64,000 nt of DNA from Omphiscola glabra (Eukaryota; Mollusca; Gastropoda; Lymnaeidae), in assembly GCA_964017045.1 (NCBI GenBank), contig OZ024802.1, positions 11,730,435 to 11,794,434 on the forward strand. The letters are read 5' to 3'. Under the pieces are notes generated by a model, which did not search any database, was not told where the DNA came from, and was given only the letters and a program-made list of their open reading frames with translations. Every line of letters starts with the position of its first letter. Position 1 is the first letter of the stretch. Shown one piece after another: positions 1 through 12,304 of the stretch. Position numbers and translations under genes: made by a program.

Positions 1-110
1 ATTCCTAAATTATACTAGAACATGGTACGCTATTCATTGAGGACATTTCCAACGAAGACCCACGGTTATGTGAATGTTATTGCAGTTAGACTTGCCCCAT
101 GAACACCAGG

Positions 111-390
111 CTGGAGTGAGCTACCAACCTGTAGTGAGCTACACACCTGAAATGAGCTACCAACCTGTAGTGAGCTACCAACCTGGAGTGAGCTACCAAC
201 CTGGAGTGAGTTACCAACCTGTGGTGAGCCACCAACCTGGAGTGAGCTACCAACCTGTGGTGAGCTACCAACCTGGAGTGAGCTACCAACCTGGAGTGGG
301 CTACCAATCTGGAGTGGGTTACCAACCTGGAGTGAGTTACCGACCTGGAGTGACCTACCAACCTGGAGTGAGCTGTCTACCTGGAGTGGG
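111..390. repeat. 18-bp minisatellite
   Basis: About 15 copies of an 18-bp unit (GAGCTACCAACCTGGAGT with a GTAGT/GGAGT variant). Because 18 is a multiple of three, the array reads open on both strands as a YQPGVS-type hexapeptide repeat. This is most likely a by-product of the period and not a protein. The first 110 bases and bases 391-483 hold nothing recognisable. Confidence 0.9.
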
Positions 391-483
391 TAGATTTAGG
401 CGTGAGAATCATCCCTGAAAGTTGGATTAAAGGGGGATTAACCCCATCCCCCACTACATACAGGGAGGTGAATGAATTACCCG

Positions 484-940
484 ACACAACAAATGGATGT
501 GTTGTCATAGGCGCTAGGACGCCTTAAGACTAACGCCGGACAGAACCAATGGATGTGTTGTGATAGGTGCTAGGACGCCTTAAGACTGAGGTCCCACACA
601 ACCAATGGATGTGTTGTGATAGGCGCTAGGACGCCTTAAAACTGACGTCCCAAAAAACCAATGGATGTGTTGTGATAGGCGGTAGGACGCCTTAAGACTG
701 ACGTCCCACACAACCAATGGATGTGTTGTGATAGGCGGTAGGACGCCTTAAAACTGACGTCCCAAAAAACCAATGGATGTGTTGTGATAGGCGGTAGGAC
801 GCCTTAAGACTGACGTCCCACACAACCAATGGATGTGTTGTGATAGGCGGTAGGACGCCTTGAGACTGACGCCCCACACAACCAATGGATGTGTTGTGAT
901 AGGCGGTAGGACGCCTTGAGACTGACGCCCCACACAACCA
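484..940. repeat. 56-bp minisatellite, 8 copies
   Basis: Eight head-to-tail copies of a 56-bp unit containing ACCAATGGATGTGTTGTG and TAGGACGCCTTAAGACTGA, beginning near 545, 601, 657, 713, 769, 825 and 881 plus a diverged first copy. Sub-variants (CCCACACAACC against CCCAAAAAACC) are interspersed, which suggests exchange between units. Short open frames within it are incidental. Confidence 0.92.
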
Positions 941-1978
941 GGAATATGGGATGATTTTTTTTAAAGAGCTTATAGCAACAAAAAAAAAAAAAGAGGCTCA
1001 GTTGTATTAGGATTATATTTATCCAAACTTCATTTTATCCAACAACCACCATGTTGGAAAGACGCGAACCAGGAGCGGGGCTCATTCGTTTAATGCAGGG
1101 TCATTTGAGAAATTTTTAAGTGGTTATGGTTGTGCGCAGTGGCGTGCTAATCAAAAAAGAAACGGAAAAGCCCGATTTTTCGCGCCCCGAACTTCCAAAA
1201 ATGAGATGTATTTATTTATATGTTTGTTGCACGAATAAAGACGTTTTTTGGCAGTCATTGACTTAGGCACGCTGGGCCTGGCGCCCCGCTTCGCTCCACG
1301 TTCAGCACGGACCTTGTCGAGCGTGCACTGACTGGATGGGATGCATGCTTCACTTCCTGTGCACGCATCATTTGATTTGATAGGTGTTCACACCGTGCAT
1401 TCAGAATGAAACAATGACGAGTTGCATGCGCGACATTTACATGTAAGAAAACTTCGTCTGTGAGTTCGCGCCTATTCGCACAAAAAGTAAGCCGTGTTCT
1501 TGAGTAGGATAACGAAACAATTGATTATTTTAAGAATAGTTTTGTGTGTGTGTGTTTGTTTATTGGTTTGTTTGTCCTAAAATAGATGAATTACAAATAT
1601 GAATTAAATTGGAAATAAGTTATAATATTAACCACATTTTTGCCTTTTAACAACATGGTAATGTGATACCAATATGTATATTGTTTTTTTTTTTTTAATT
1701 AATCATCAGAAATGAAGGGGAAAAACCGAAAATATAGTTATATCAATATATTAACAAATTACATAGGTCTATCACCACATACGCCGATATGAGCGCCGCC
1801 TTGTTAAGTTTGGACTTGGCATAAACTATTTTGGCACCTGAGTTGTCAGTCGTGCAACAGCCGCATCTACACTTCTACAGCATCATAGTGTCATACGGAG
1901 TTATTGCAAGCCAGGCCTTTATTTTATTACTCTTGAAGCGAAGGTCCTCTCATAACCCTAGGTGGGTTGAGCCTAATC
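941..1978. other. Unassigned non-coding stretch
   Basis: It holds A-tracts (near 978), a short GT run (near 1543), a T-tract (near 1683) and AT-rich sequence. The moderately GC-rich part at 1180-1420 has no convincing reading frame. A CAGTGGCGTG start near 1137 resembles the terminus of some DNA transposons, but no partner end is visible. Confidence 0.6.
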
Positions 1979-2070
1979 GTGGGACCGGAGTGTGTGGTAC
2001 CGGAGTGTGTGGGGGACCGGAGTGTGTGGGACCCGAGTGTGTGAGACCGGAGAGAGTGGGGCCCGAGCGG
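1979..2070. repeat. Short 18-bp GACCGGAGTGTGTGG array
   Basis: About five degenerate copies of an ACCGGAGTGTGTGG-type unit with point and length variation. Bases 2071-2381 beyond it contain only A-runs and unremarkable sequence. Confidence 0.8.
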
Positions 2071-2381
2071 TGCACCGTTTTTCGCTTTGTTCGTGTTATC
2101 GTCTTCTGCAGCTGTACCGATTGTACCACGGCACAACGCTGAAACTATAACCCTTTGTTATAGGAAACATAACCTCACAGTGCACACCCTGATTTTACTG
2201 CAAGGTACACAGTGGGGCCTATTGAATAAAGGCGTCATTGATTGTCGAAACGGCTCTTTTTTCAATAGTTCCACACCCGAATAGCTTATATACAATCGTG
2301 TCTAGTTTTAAAAAAAAAAAAGTTTTTATAAAAAAAAATTCATACTTTCAAAGCAAAAGAAAATGAACGTCAATAAAAAAT

Positions 2382-2596
2382 GACAGCCCTGTCTAAGACA
2401 GTACAATGGCAGCCCTGTCTAAGACAGTACAATGGCAGCCCTGTCTAAGACAGTACAATGGCAGCCCTGTCTAAGACAGTACAATGGCAGCCCAGTCTAA
2501 GACAGTACAATGGCAGCCCAGTCTAAGACAGTACAATGGCAGCCCTGTCTAAGACAGTACAATGGCAGCTCTGTCTAAGACAGTACAATGGCAGCC
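2382..2596. repeat. 26-bp minisatellite with a hairpin in each unit
   Basis: Eight near-identical copies of GCAGCCCTGTCTAAGACAGTACAATG, spaced exactly 26 bp. Each unit carries CTGTC-TAA-GACAG, a perfect 5-bp inverted repeat with a 3-base loop, so the array could fold as a row of small hairpins. Only two units carry CCCAG in place of CCCTG and one carries GCTCTG, so the array is young or well homogenised. Confidence 0.93.
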
Positions 2597-2669
2597 AAAC
2601 ACGCATTCTGAAATGCCCGGATTTATATTTCATTTGTATGTCTGACAATGACATGTAAGAGGAGGCCAT

Positions 2670-2794
2670 CCTATAAAGTGGGAAAACATCCCGTCCTATA
2701 AAGTGACATCAGACGTGGGAAAACATCCGGTCCTATAAAGTGACATCAGACGTGGGAAAACATCCCGTCCTATAAAGTGACATCGGGATGTTTT
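2670..2794. repeat. 37-bp tandem repeat ending in an inverted repeat
   Basis: Three to four copies of a 37-bp unit (CCTATAAAGTGACATCAGAC...) start near 2670, 2695, 2732 and 2769. The last copy runs into CGGGATGTTTT (2784-2794), the exact reverse complement of AAAACATCCCG at 2757-2767, so the array ends in an 11-bp-stem hairpin. Confidence 0.85.
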
Positions 2795-3394
2795 ACCAAG
2801 ACTATGATCTAAAAGTTGATCTGCTATTCATGTACTCGGATGTCACGAGAAAATCAGACAGCAGTCAATTTTTCTCTCTCCTGGAATCCCACTTCACGAC
2901 TCCGTCTTCAAGTCCAAAAATGTCTCAGCTGTCGCCGTAAGCTGTCGCGGTAAGCTGTCACAGTAAGGTGTCAGTCGGCAAAGGGCGTGGTCTAGATTAG
3001 ACTCTAGAATTAAAGTCTTTTTTTTTTTTCCTTAAATTTCCTTGGTACCTTGAAGTAATAAATCTGCGCAGAGATTTCGTGAGATAATGTTAATTGCCGG
3101 TACAGGGCGTCGTTTAATATGCACGAGACGTAAACTACCAGCTGCACTTAAATAACTAAAGAATATAATATTCTGATGGACCCCCTTGGTCCAGGTCCCA
3201 AAACTTAAGCTCCGTCTCGTGTCTCAGCTTGGCATCTTACGATGAACCTACAGCACTACGGTTAACCACATTCAACGTTGTCATCCGCCAGAGAGGGAAA
3301 ATGGAGTCTGTTATAGGTGGACATCTTTAACCTCCGATGTCTTCGAGGGTCAGTCTCAGCTAACATTTTTATTTTCCTTATGATTTGATTATTC
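2795..3394. other. Unassigned non-coding stretch
   Basis: Contains a three-copy 15-bp repeat of the AGCTGTCGCGGTA type near 2928-2975 and a T-tract near 3018. No reading frame, RNA gene or known element is recognisable. Confidence 0.5.
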
Positions 3395-3555
3395 CAGACC
3401 TGTTTACTCTTACGATTTTGGCATGCAATGTACGATTTTGAGATGTATACATTATATATATACTGTATGTTTATTTTTTTACTATTAAGATAATGTATAG
3501 ATCAATTTTATGATGATATTGTTCGAAATTAAGAGTTTGAGAGTAAACAGGTCTG
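3395..3555. mobile_element. 161-bp MITE with CAGACCTGTTTACTCT terminal inverted repeats (copy 1)
   Basis: Starts CAGACCTGTTTACTCT and ends AGAGTAAACAGGTCTG, a perfect 16-bp terminal inverted repeat around an AT-rich, non-coding core. A second copy in the same orientation lies at 15,989-16,144 with an alignable core. CAG...CTG termini are typical of hAT-type elements. No target duplication is clear around this copy. It has no coding capacity, so it is non-autonomous. Confidence 0.82.
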
Positions 3556-5164
3556 TAATTTACTTCAAGTCTCAGCTACGATTATTTTACATTACAAGAC
3601 GCATGCATACACTTTTTTTTAATATTTTGTTCAATCATTCCACACACGAAAGAAACAAACATACACATAGAAAATCTCAGCATGGATTATTATGAAAGAA
3701 CAACGTTTTGAAAAGAACAACAAGGGTTCTCTTTGGCAACAAAAAGTGTCGCATCTCATCCACGCTGAAAATGGATCGCGAGACGATAGTCACTGAACCG
3801 AGACCGCGCCGTACTTATTCCCGCGGCACTTATAAGGCAACACCGGGACTTGCCACCCTTCTTGTATACCACGTGGTGAGTAGGAATTATGGGAACAGCC
3901 GAATGACAATGCATGAATCGCCCTGCACCTGTTGGGGTATCCCCCCCCCCCCCCCACTCTAGTCAGCCCCTGTTTCCCTACAATAGGAACTTAAACATTA
4001 AATAAAAACTTCCAGTAGACAAATATTGTAAGCCGACACTCTCGAGCCCCCTAATGCCCAAAACGTAACTTGCCCTACATTACATCCCGTTGAAAAATGC
4101 AGCACCCCCCAAATACCTTCATCTTAATCGCGTCCAACGTCAATGGCGTCCTTGTCACGTCAAGCTTAAAAGACGTCAATGGCGTCCTGTCACGTCAAGC
4201 TTAGAAGACGTCAAAATGGTCGATTCAAAGAGAAACGAATCTCGACAACAATGGAGCAACGTTGAATGACAAGTGAACTGATTATATTTGTGTGTGTAGT
4301 GTGTGTGTGTGCATATGTGTGCACGTGTGTGTAGTGTGTGTGTGTGTCTTTGTGTGTGCTCTTCATCTAATTTCTTTTTAAAGTTGTGGGGTCACTAGGA
4401 AAAGTAAATGTAAGTTAAGTTTTAATATCGAGGGTTCTTTTTCATTTTAAATTCAGCACCACCCCAATGGTTAAATTTTAAGTCAGTGGATTAAAAAAAT
4501 ATACAAAATATGTGTCTTTTGCTTGGCATATGTCAGCTTGGGCGACACTATAGTCTAAAACTTTCTAACAAGAAAGCACTTAGTAATCTCTCAAATACAA
4601 TACATAGGATCAATGTGGTGGCATAGTTGGAGAACCATTTAAGCCGAAGAATATACACGCGCACACAGATTTTATACATATATATTTTTTATGTATTTAT
4701 GTATATTAGATTAAATAGTTCAGACGTCGTCATCAAATTATAATTAATAACTATTTTAAAAAAAATATTTTTTGCCTTTATTATTTTCATAATGATAAAA
4801 CTTTTCATCACAAACTGTTATCATGGAGATTTATGATTTAAAATATGCACCTTTGAAGTATACCATTTTGAAAAAAAAAATTCTTGCGCATTAGGTCTAC
4901 ACCCAGCTTAAAATAAATTTTTAAATAAGAATTTTTGACAACATAATACTTTGAAGCGTGACCCCCCCCCCCCCCCACACACACACCACCCTTTCCTTTG
5001 AATCAATGGGAGGATGGCATGCAGGTTGAATATAGTGGACCTCGCACAGGCAGACAAGCCAGCAACACAAAGCCGCAGTTGGTGTGCCAAGCCGCTGCCG
5101 CAAGTGTTATGTCACACACAAAGAATACGCATGTCATGATTGAAAGGAATGATTGCGCTCAAGT
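3556..5164. other. Unassigned stretch with simple repeats
   Basis: Includes a C-run near 3945, a two-copy 36-bp direct repeat containing CACGTCAAGCTTA at about 4136-4213, a GT microsatellite at about 4291-4360, and a C-run followed by CA near 4963-4986. AT-rich sequence fills 4370-4930. Short open frames here overlap one another in several frames and resemble nothing known. Confidence 0.55.
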
Positions 5165-5402
5165 CACAACACTACGCGGGCCAAGGCAGAGCCAGCAGTG
5201 GGGCTCAGGGCGATACATATCACAACACTACGCGGGCCTAAGCAGAGCCAGCAGTGGGGCTCAGAGCGATACATATCACAAAACTACGCGGGCCAAGGCA
5301 GAGCCAGCAGTGGGGCTCAGGGCGATACATATCACAACACTGACACTACGCGGGCCAAGGCAGAGCGAGCAATGGGGCTCAGAGCGATCCATATCACAAC
5401 AC
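5165..5402. repeat. 56-bp minisatellite, 4 copies
   Basis: Four copies of a 56-bp unit (CACAACACTACGCGGGCCAA...) start at 5165, 5221, 5277 and 5333. The last has a 6-bp insertion. The apparent 141- and 135-residue frames across it are repeat-driven, because the frame shifts between units. Confidence 0.9.
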
Positions 5403-7127
5403 CTGATATACGGAAGTCACTGAAGTCTGGTTCCGGTGCTCCTAAAGTCTCTGTGGGCCCAGGATGTGACCCAACTTGTCCTAGGGCCCATCCAGCCCTA
5501 CACACAGACACACAAACACACTCATATACATATATAACGTTTTTAAAGCGTAATGATTAAAACTCATTTGAAAAATCATTTCAAAAAAATAAAGTTTATG
5601 AAAAAGTATTCAAATTTTAGTCTTATTCAACAGTTTTCCAGTAACTATTATAACATTTGTACCAATGACCCTGTGGTTAGATTATTTCTTTTCAATTATA
5701 TCATAGGAAAGGAAAAGGCGTTCTCAAGCTGTCAATGTTTGTCTACGGCAACAGATGCGGGTGGAAAGACCAAGTGTTTTGAGACTCCTTTTGTTAAAAA
5801 AAATCACCTTGAGGCTGTCCTAGCAACCAGGCTCTTTTATTTTCATAACTCCACAGCTTATGATGTTAGAAACCACGAGACCTAGGCAACATCAACTCTG
5901 TTAACACTAGCAGACGGTGGTCACTTACACCTGTGGCGGAGACTCAAATTTGTTATTTAGAAGATAAAAATACCCCTTTCCCAATATCCCTTTCCATTTC
6001 GCAATATTCATATCAATTTCACAATATTCTTGTCAATTTCCTTATTTCCCCCCACCGGAAGTCATCACATTTTCTTGTATTTACAGAATTTTGGCCCAAA
6101 AATAATTAAAACCCTTGCTGACTCCACTGGCGTGCTTTCTGGGAAGTTCATGTCATGTTTACTTTCAATTTTGTTATGTTAAACTTTATGACATAACCAT
6201 TTTCCCACGTGGTACCAGAAACGTGCTGACGTCACCAGGAAACTAGTCTCATAACAGGAGTCGTCCAGTCAGAAATCGGCCAACTTCCGGCCAGAGTTTG
6301 AAGACTATGGATTAGTCGTCGTAAATTTGTCCGGAAAAAGAAGGACACTGTTAAGCTACTCGTCAAGCTAATGCTATTGGAATCCAAAGACTAATTTGTT
6401 TCTCGGCAATCCACCTACAGTTGTAGTCGAAGCCGACTGTAAGTAATCGGTCTAACATTCCCCCCCCCCCCCCACAAAAAAAAAAAAACTGCGCCAGATA
6501 TCAATGCAAAGTCCATTCGCGGCACATCTGTGAAATAGATATAAATTTTAAATATTTTGTGCGTTTCTGTTATTGTTTGTTTATTATTATTTTGTTCGCG
6601 TCATAGCCAAACTCTCCGAGACGAAATGGGCAAGGACGGGGGAAAAAGTGTGTGTGTGTGGGGGGGGGGGGGGGAATTAAAACTCTTCAAACGATGACGT
6701 ATATTCCTAGTTTTAGATCTCTCATGCGATTCGAACCTCTGACCGCCATTACTTCCAGAAACAAACAAGGGGTGGGAATTAGAAATTGGCCTGAGAAAAT
6801 GTATCTCGTTAATGTTAAAATGTCCCACTATCCCACTTCCCTTTGTTTTTTGTTCATCCACAATCCCCTCTTACAATTTTTGTTACGTAAAATAATTCAA
6901 CGCATATTCGTCCCGTTGGAATGGAACAGACACTTTAAGCAGTGGCGTAGATTATAGGTTTAGGGTCGCTCAGGGCGAGTCGAGAATTTTGACGCCACCC
7001 CCCCCCCCCTTTCCTTCCACGAAAAAAACAACAACCCAGCTCTGCATTTGACGGAAAATGCCGCCCCCACCACCCTCGTCATACACCACATATTTTAAGA
7101 TGTCGCCGTGAACGTGGTTTTAATGTT

Positions 7128-7158
<31 letters not shown>

Positions 7159-7225
7159 ATGAATTAAAATTTTTCTCAATCGCGACACTATGGACACTGA
7201 GGTCAAGGTGTGTGTTTTATTTTAC
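5403..7225. other. Unassigned stretch
   Basis: A 110-codon frame at 5553-5885 (+) is AT-rich and matches no family known to me. C/G homopolymers occur near 6461, 6660 and 6999, and a long A-run near 7130-7153. On the minus strand near 6715-6730 a GGTTCGAATCG word resembles a pol III B box, but no A box is visible at the right spacing. Confidence 0.5.
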
Positions 7226-7550
7226 TGGTATTCCATATCGTTCATCTAAAATGTCCTATATTGTTCATCTAAAATGTCCTATATCGTTCATCTAAAATGT
7301 CCTATATTGTTAATCTAAAATGTTCTATATTGTTAATCTAAAATGTCCTATATTGTTAATCTGAAATGTTCTATATTGTAAATCTGAAATGTCCTATATT
7401 GTTAATCTGAAATGTCCTATATTATTAATCTGAAATGTCCTATATTGTTAATCTGAAATGTCCTATATTGTTAGTCTAAAATGTTCCATATTGTTAATCT
7501 AAAATGTTCAACGCTGTTAATCTAAAATGTTCTATATTGTTAATCTGAAA
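7226..7550. repeat. 23-bp AT-rich minisatellite
   Basis: About 14 copies of CCTATATTGTTAATCTGAAATGT-like units at 23-bp spacing. The 5' copies carry GTTCATCTAAAA and the central copies GTTAATCTGAAA, so variants are grouped by position. Confidence 0.92.
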
Positions 7551-10500
7551 AGGGCCTTTTTTAGGTTAAATTTTTTTTAAATAAAAAGAGATTTCGGAGA
7601 TGATGGCTCTGGGACGACCCCGTGTGTCATAACGAGAACCGTTGGTGAACTAATCACTGAACCAGCCTTGTGTCCCTTTGGGTTTTAGGTGATGTCAGGC
7701 AGTGCGATGTCTTACTTTGTAGATTCCATTTGGGTTGGAGGGGGGGGGGGCCTCGAGGGGAGGGAAGAGGGGGGCTTACAAGAAAATAAACAATTCAATC
7801 ACGGGGTATCACCGCAGACGACACCCTTGTTTCGAAGACCAAAAAAATACTTGAAAGCTTGGGTTTAGTCAAAACCCCAGTGAGGTTACGAGGGGTCTTC
7901 CCTTGCTGCAGACGGCGGATACAGAGGTGTGTGTGTGGGGGGGGGGGTAGGGATGGGGGTAGGGAGGGAGGGGGGAGGGAGGGATGGGGAGACTACTTTG
8001 ACGGTTCCGGCTGTGAAAATAATTCCAGTCGTGATCCACTTCGTGGATATATTTTTTTTCTTTCTTTTTTAAAAAGTAAAAAAACCATGTTGTTCATATC
8101 GTAAGGTTTAAAACAGCTTTGAGAGTTGAAGGAGATAAGAATGAAAACTAGTGTTATTCTGTACACATGTCACGCTGGGGATTTCTTCTCTCCTTTTCTC
8201 GCTCACTTTTTCGCCGCCTCCAAATTTTCTGTATGTGAGCAAGCGATTCAGTAAACACCAGGTGATACGTCAGAGTGCCCTTGCCCCACACACTTCTTTT
8301 TTTTTTTTTTGCCCGTCCTCCATCCCACGCGAGACCGGAACTCCGTTTGTGATGGTGAAAATCTATGACAGTTGATTAAGAATAATAAGTAAATATGTGG
8401 ATTGATGGAGAATGGATCTGGGCAGCGTAAAGTCTAATACCTTTTTTTCCTTCAAATTTACTCGTTTCCCTACTTAAACGTGTAAGTGAAACATCGAAAT
8501 ATAGCTTTTTGGGAAAAGGTAGCTTGAATTCGCAATTTTATTTATAAAAATCATGACATGTGCACGAGGAACGTTTTCTTAACGTCGACGCAATGTGCGC
8601 CACTTCCGCCTCGCTTTTACATTTTTTATACAATACATTTGTAGGCTGGTCTTTAAAAAAAAAAAAAAGTAAAACATATAATTTGGCGATACTTAGTTAT
8701 CAATCAGAAAATTGTATAATGGCAACCTTCAGAGTATTTTTTTAAATAAATATTTCAGACAAATGTATGTGTTTGTTACAGTTGGTCGCCTTAAAAAATA
8801 AAATACATACTCTGTGTTAAACATGTTGGCGTGACCGTGGAATCTAATGGAAAGAGTTGATTGGAAATTCACGGGAAGCGTTTTCTCTTTTTTAAATTAA
8901 AAAAAAATATTTTTTTAACATTTCGCATACTATTTTGAAAATTGCCATAGTTCGTGGCTGTTATGATGAGCTATGAATTAGATTACAGCAATTTAAAAAA
9001 AAAATATTAAGAAAAAATTACAGATTGAACGTTACACTTTTCACTGACAACAAAGGAGAGATGGGGTGTCATAGGCGGGGTAATGTTCGAAGAATAATTC
9101 TCTAGTTATACGTACGTATGGCTGTAGTGCTGTGTTTAATTGCCATATGTTATGAACAGTATTACAGGTATTTAAATGTAATCTGTTTGGTTTATTTTTG
9201 CCTACAGATTTAGCTCGTTAAATTAACAAAAGGTAACAAACGAGTGAAAAACAAGAAGGCAAAGGAAAGAAAACGCTACCAAAGCTAGTTATGTTGACAA
9301 TATTAATAAAAAAATTTTTTTAAAAATACAAAATCAAACATACAGTTTAATAACTTACAGCACAGGAAGTGAAAAAGGTATAATCCTAGAAAGGTACAAA
9401 ATTTAACACATACACACACACACACACACACACTCGCAAAGAGTAAAATACTTTAAGACTCTTATAAGTATGGTAAGTTTCGTAAGTCTTGGAAATCTAG
9501 CGAAAATCCCTCCCAGCAGAGAGACCGGCCGGCTTATCCATAGGGATGGAGTTAGAACCCTCCAGAAAAGAAATTCTCGAAATTGCCCCAGCCCCCCGAT
9601 AGCATTCTTTAGAAGAAATTAGAAAGTAAACAACCTTTTCCAAATCAAAGGAGGGATGGGCAATGGTATTATACAGCGCTACCCATTTATACAATATTGT
9701 CAATATATATTTTTCAAGAAAAATTCAGAGAAGTGGTGGACGCTTCAGGTCTACGTGTAGCAAAATTAAGCCATTGTTTTGCGGGTCATTACCAATATTC
9801 AACTAATTCACTACCCAAGAAGACATTGAAGATTTTCTTTTCTTCATTTTCCGCAAAATCCCCTTTAACACGCTTAAGTTTATTTTTATCATTTAAAAAA
9901 AAAAAATTAGAGTTTAAAATCATTTGAACAGACAACAAGGCATGCAGTAATGCTCCGAATTTACACGTGTGCAGGTCATTTTTCAAGCTAAACAGATTTT
10001 TTTTTTTTTTGTGTGTGTGTTAATGACCAGAAGAAACGTCTTCCCCACAAATGCCCTTCTCTATTTCACCCCAAATCTCCTCAAACCCCACTTTTTTCCC
10101 TCTCAAAGCGTCATCTAAACTAATAAGACAAACAGAACAAAAAAAGAAAGACAAGGGCGTTAACAACTCGGTCAAACCCACCGAATACCGTCTCCTTGAT
10201 ATCCAAACAAAAGCCTCGGCTTAGCGCCCTGGATGTACTCATTATTTTTAAAGGCAGCCCCGACCTCCCATAATCCCGAGCGAAACAATTCATCTGGGAG
10301 CCCGCGAGACAGAGCGTTGTGATCGCCATGACGGTCTTAGGGACTAAAACAAGTTATCTCCCGGAGCAGGAAGTGGCACCGGGTGCATGCCGGGAGATAC
10401 GCCATCTCAATGGGCTTTAAGGGAGGGATATTTTTTATTTCATAAGAAGAGATTGCGGCCTTAATTATGGAACGATATGTTGTTTTTTTTAAGGCAAAAC

Positions 10501-10688
10501 AATCGATAATCGATATGAACCAAACAGACTACACCATCACCCCCATATCAAGAAAACGACAGTCAAATAAACTCCTGCTTTGGGTCACATGAAGATGTCA
10601 CAGTGTCCCTACGCATTAGACTATTGCTTTACTTGAATATAACACATTTCTACATTTGTTTTACTATGAAACACTGAGTTCTCCGTTC
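7551..10688. other. Long unassigned stretch, AT-rich
   Basis: Contains G-rich purine tracts at 7738-7770 and 7936-7992, several poly-A/T runs and a CA microsatellite at about 9412-9432. The moderately GC-rich segment at about 10,170-10,440 is complex sequence without a convincing frame. No element termini were recognised. Confidence 0.5.
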
Positions 10689-10696
10689 AGCTTAGG

Positions 10697-10885
10697 TAGT
10701 GGTTCTCAACCTTCTTAATACCGCGACCCTTTAGTACAGTTCATCATGTTGTGGTAACCCCAAAACCTTAAAATTATGTTTGTTAATATTTCATAAATAT
10801 GTGTTTTCCGATGGTCCATTTCAACCCCTGTGTAATGGCCATTCGACCCCCAAAGAGTTCTCGAGCCATAGAATGAGAACCACTG
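10697..10885. mobile_element. SPIN-like hAT MITE, 189 bp
   Basis: The left end TAGTGGTTCTCAACCTTC, the following words (GCGACCCTTTAGTACAGTTC, CATGTTGTGGT), the internal GTGTTTTCCGATGGTC and CATTCGACCCCCAAAG, and the right end GAGAACCACTG match, as I recall it, the layout of the SPIN family of hAT transposons, known for horizontal transfer among animals. Flanks AGCTTAGG (10,689-10,696) and ATCTAAGG (10,886-10,893) form an imperfect 8-bp target duplication (6 of 8 identical), as expected for hAT. The core is short and non-coding. The first base is T where CAG would be expected. Several differences from the remembered consensus suggest an old copy or a related subfamily. Confidence 0.8.
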
Positions 10886-11020
10886 ATCTAAGGCAAGACG
10901 GGGTATATGTATATATGTATATGTATGTACATATCAAGCATCTGTACTTATATTAAGGAGGAGTAGCTGAGTTTATTAAAACACCAATTCAAAATTTTTA
11001 AAAAATAAATAAATAACATG

Positions 11021-11386
11021 AACTATAATTTGAGAACCCTGTATCTGAGAACATTGCATCTTAGATCCCTATGTCTGGGAATCCTGTATCTGAGAATCCT
11101 TTATCTGAGACTCCTTTATCTGAGAATCCTTTATCTAAGAATTCTTTATCTGAGAACCCTTAATCCAAGAATCCTGTATCTGGGAATCCTGAATTCGAGA
11201 ACCTGGAATTCTAGAGCCCTGTAGCTGAGACCCCGCTATTCTAGAACCCTGTATCCGAGAATCCTTTATCTGAGCCTCCTGTATCTGGGAGACCTATATC
11301 CGAGAACCCGCTATTCTAGAAGCCTGTATCTGAGAATCCGCTATTCTAGAAGCCTGTATCTGAGAACACTGAATCTGAGAACCGTT
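11021..11386. repeat. 15-bp degenerate minisatellite
   Basis: About 24 copies of a CTGAGAATCCTTTAT-type 15-bp unit with much substitution. A variant block containing CCGCTATTCTAGAA occurs near its 3' end. It reads open as LRILY-type peptides, which I take to be an artefact of period 15. Confidence 0.88.
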
Positions 11387-12149
11387 TTATTATGACCTAA
11401 CATGAGCGACTCTTCATCCCCAGCTGAATGCCACTGAAGCCAACCTCCCCGCTGTTCCCTGTTACAGTAAACCTTCTAATACAATCTAAGTCTACAGCTC
11501 TACCAACATTCTACTCTTGACTGACACTTTTTATTCTTAGAAGAAACAACGCTGAGAACAATTTCGCCCATCTTCACCGCGAACTAACGGCTTCTCCTTT
11601 ATTGTGTGCAAATGTCTTAATTTTGTCTGCTGTCTGTAGTAAAAAAAAAAAAAAAAAAAGATTAACAAATGTGTTCCGTTCATCTGTCTCTGGTTTTCAC
11701 TGAGGTCAGCGTGACCTGATGTTGGCATCTGTGGCCAGGAAACTTATGTTTCACGGGCATTCACCATTTCAAACAAGTAAAAAAATTAAAGTTGACGGAG
11801 AGGGGGGGGGGGGGGGGCTGATATAAGAACAACATAAGAGAATATAATGAACTATATACACTGGCGGAAACAGCTGAACGCTTTTTACTAAGTGCGCATG
11901 CCGGAAGTGTGGATGGGGATCTTGTTACGTAATTATGCGCACAATGGGGCATCTGTTGCAAGAGGATGACCTTTTTGGGGTGAAAGTTAAATGTTAAGAA
12001 TATCGTGTTTCGGATTATCACAAGGTGTTTCCTTGGCAACGAGTTACCTGCGTTCAGATTAGTATTAGAGGTGTTTCACTGTTCATTATGATGTGTGAAA
12101 TATTTTGTTTCTATAAAGTTTTCTTAATTAAGAAGTTTACTAAGTTTGA

Positions 12150-12188
<39 letters not shown>

Positions 12189-12304
12189 TATACAGACAGA
12201 CAGACAGGGAGAGATCGAAGGAGGTAGTGATCAAGAAAAGGCAAATAAATGACATTTTTTTTTGTACAGCTATCTCATTTGCTGCACTGAGATTACTGTT
12301 TAAT
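11387..12304. other. Unassigned stretch with GA/GACA microsatellite
   Basis: Holds an A-run near 11,640, a G-run near 11,802 and a compound (GA)n-(GACA)n microsatellite at about 12,155-12,210. No gene is recognised. Confidence 0.55.

Noticed and set aside
484..940. Regular 56-bp repeats resembling a CRISPR array
   Set aside because: Repeats are directly adjacent with no unique spacers, and the genome is eukaryotic.
6700..6740. Minus-strand tRNA or SINE from the GGTTCGAATCG word
   Set aside because: No A box at the expected distance. A lone 11-base match is weak.
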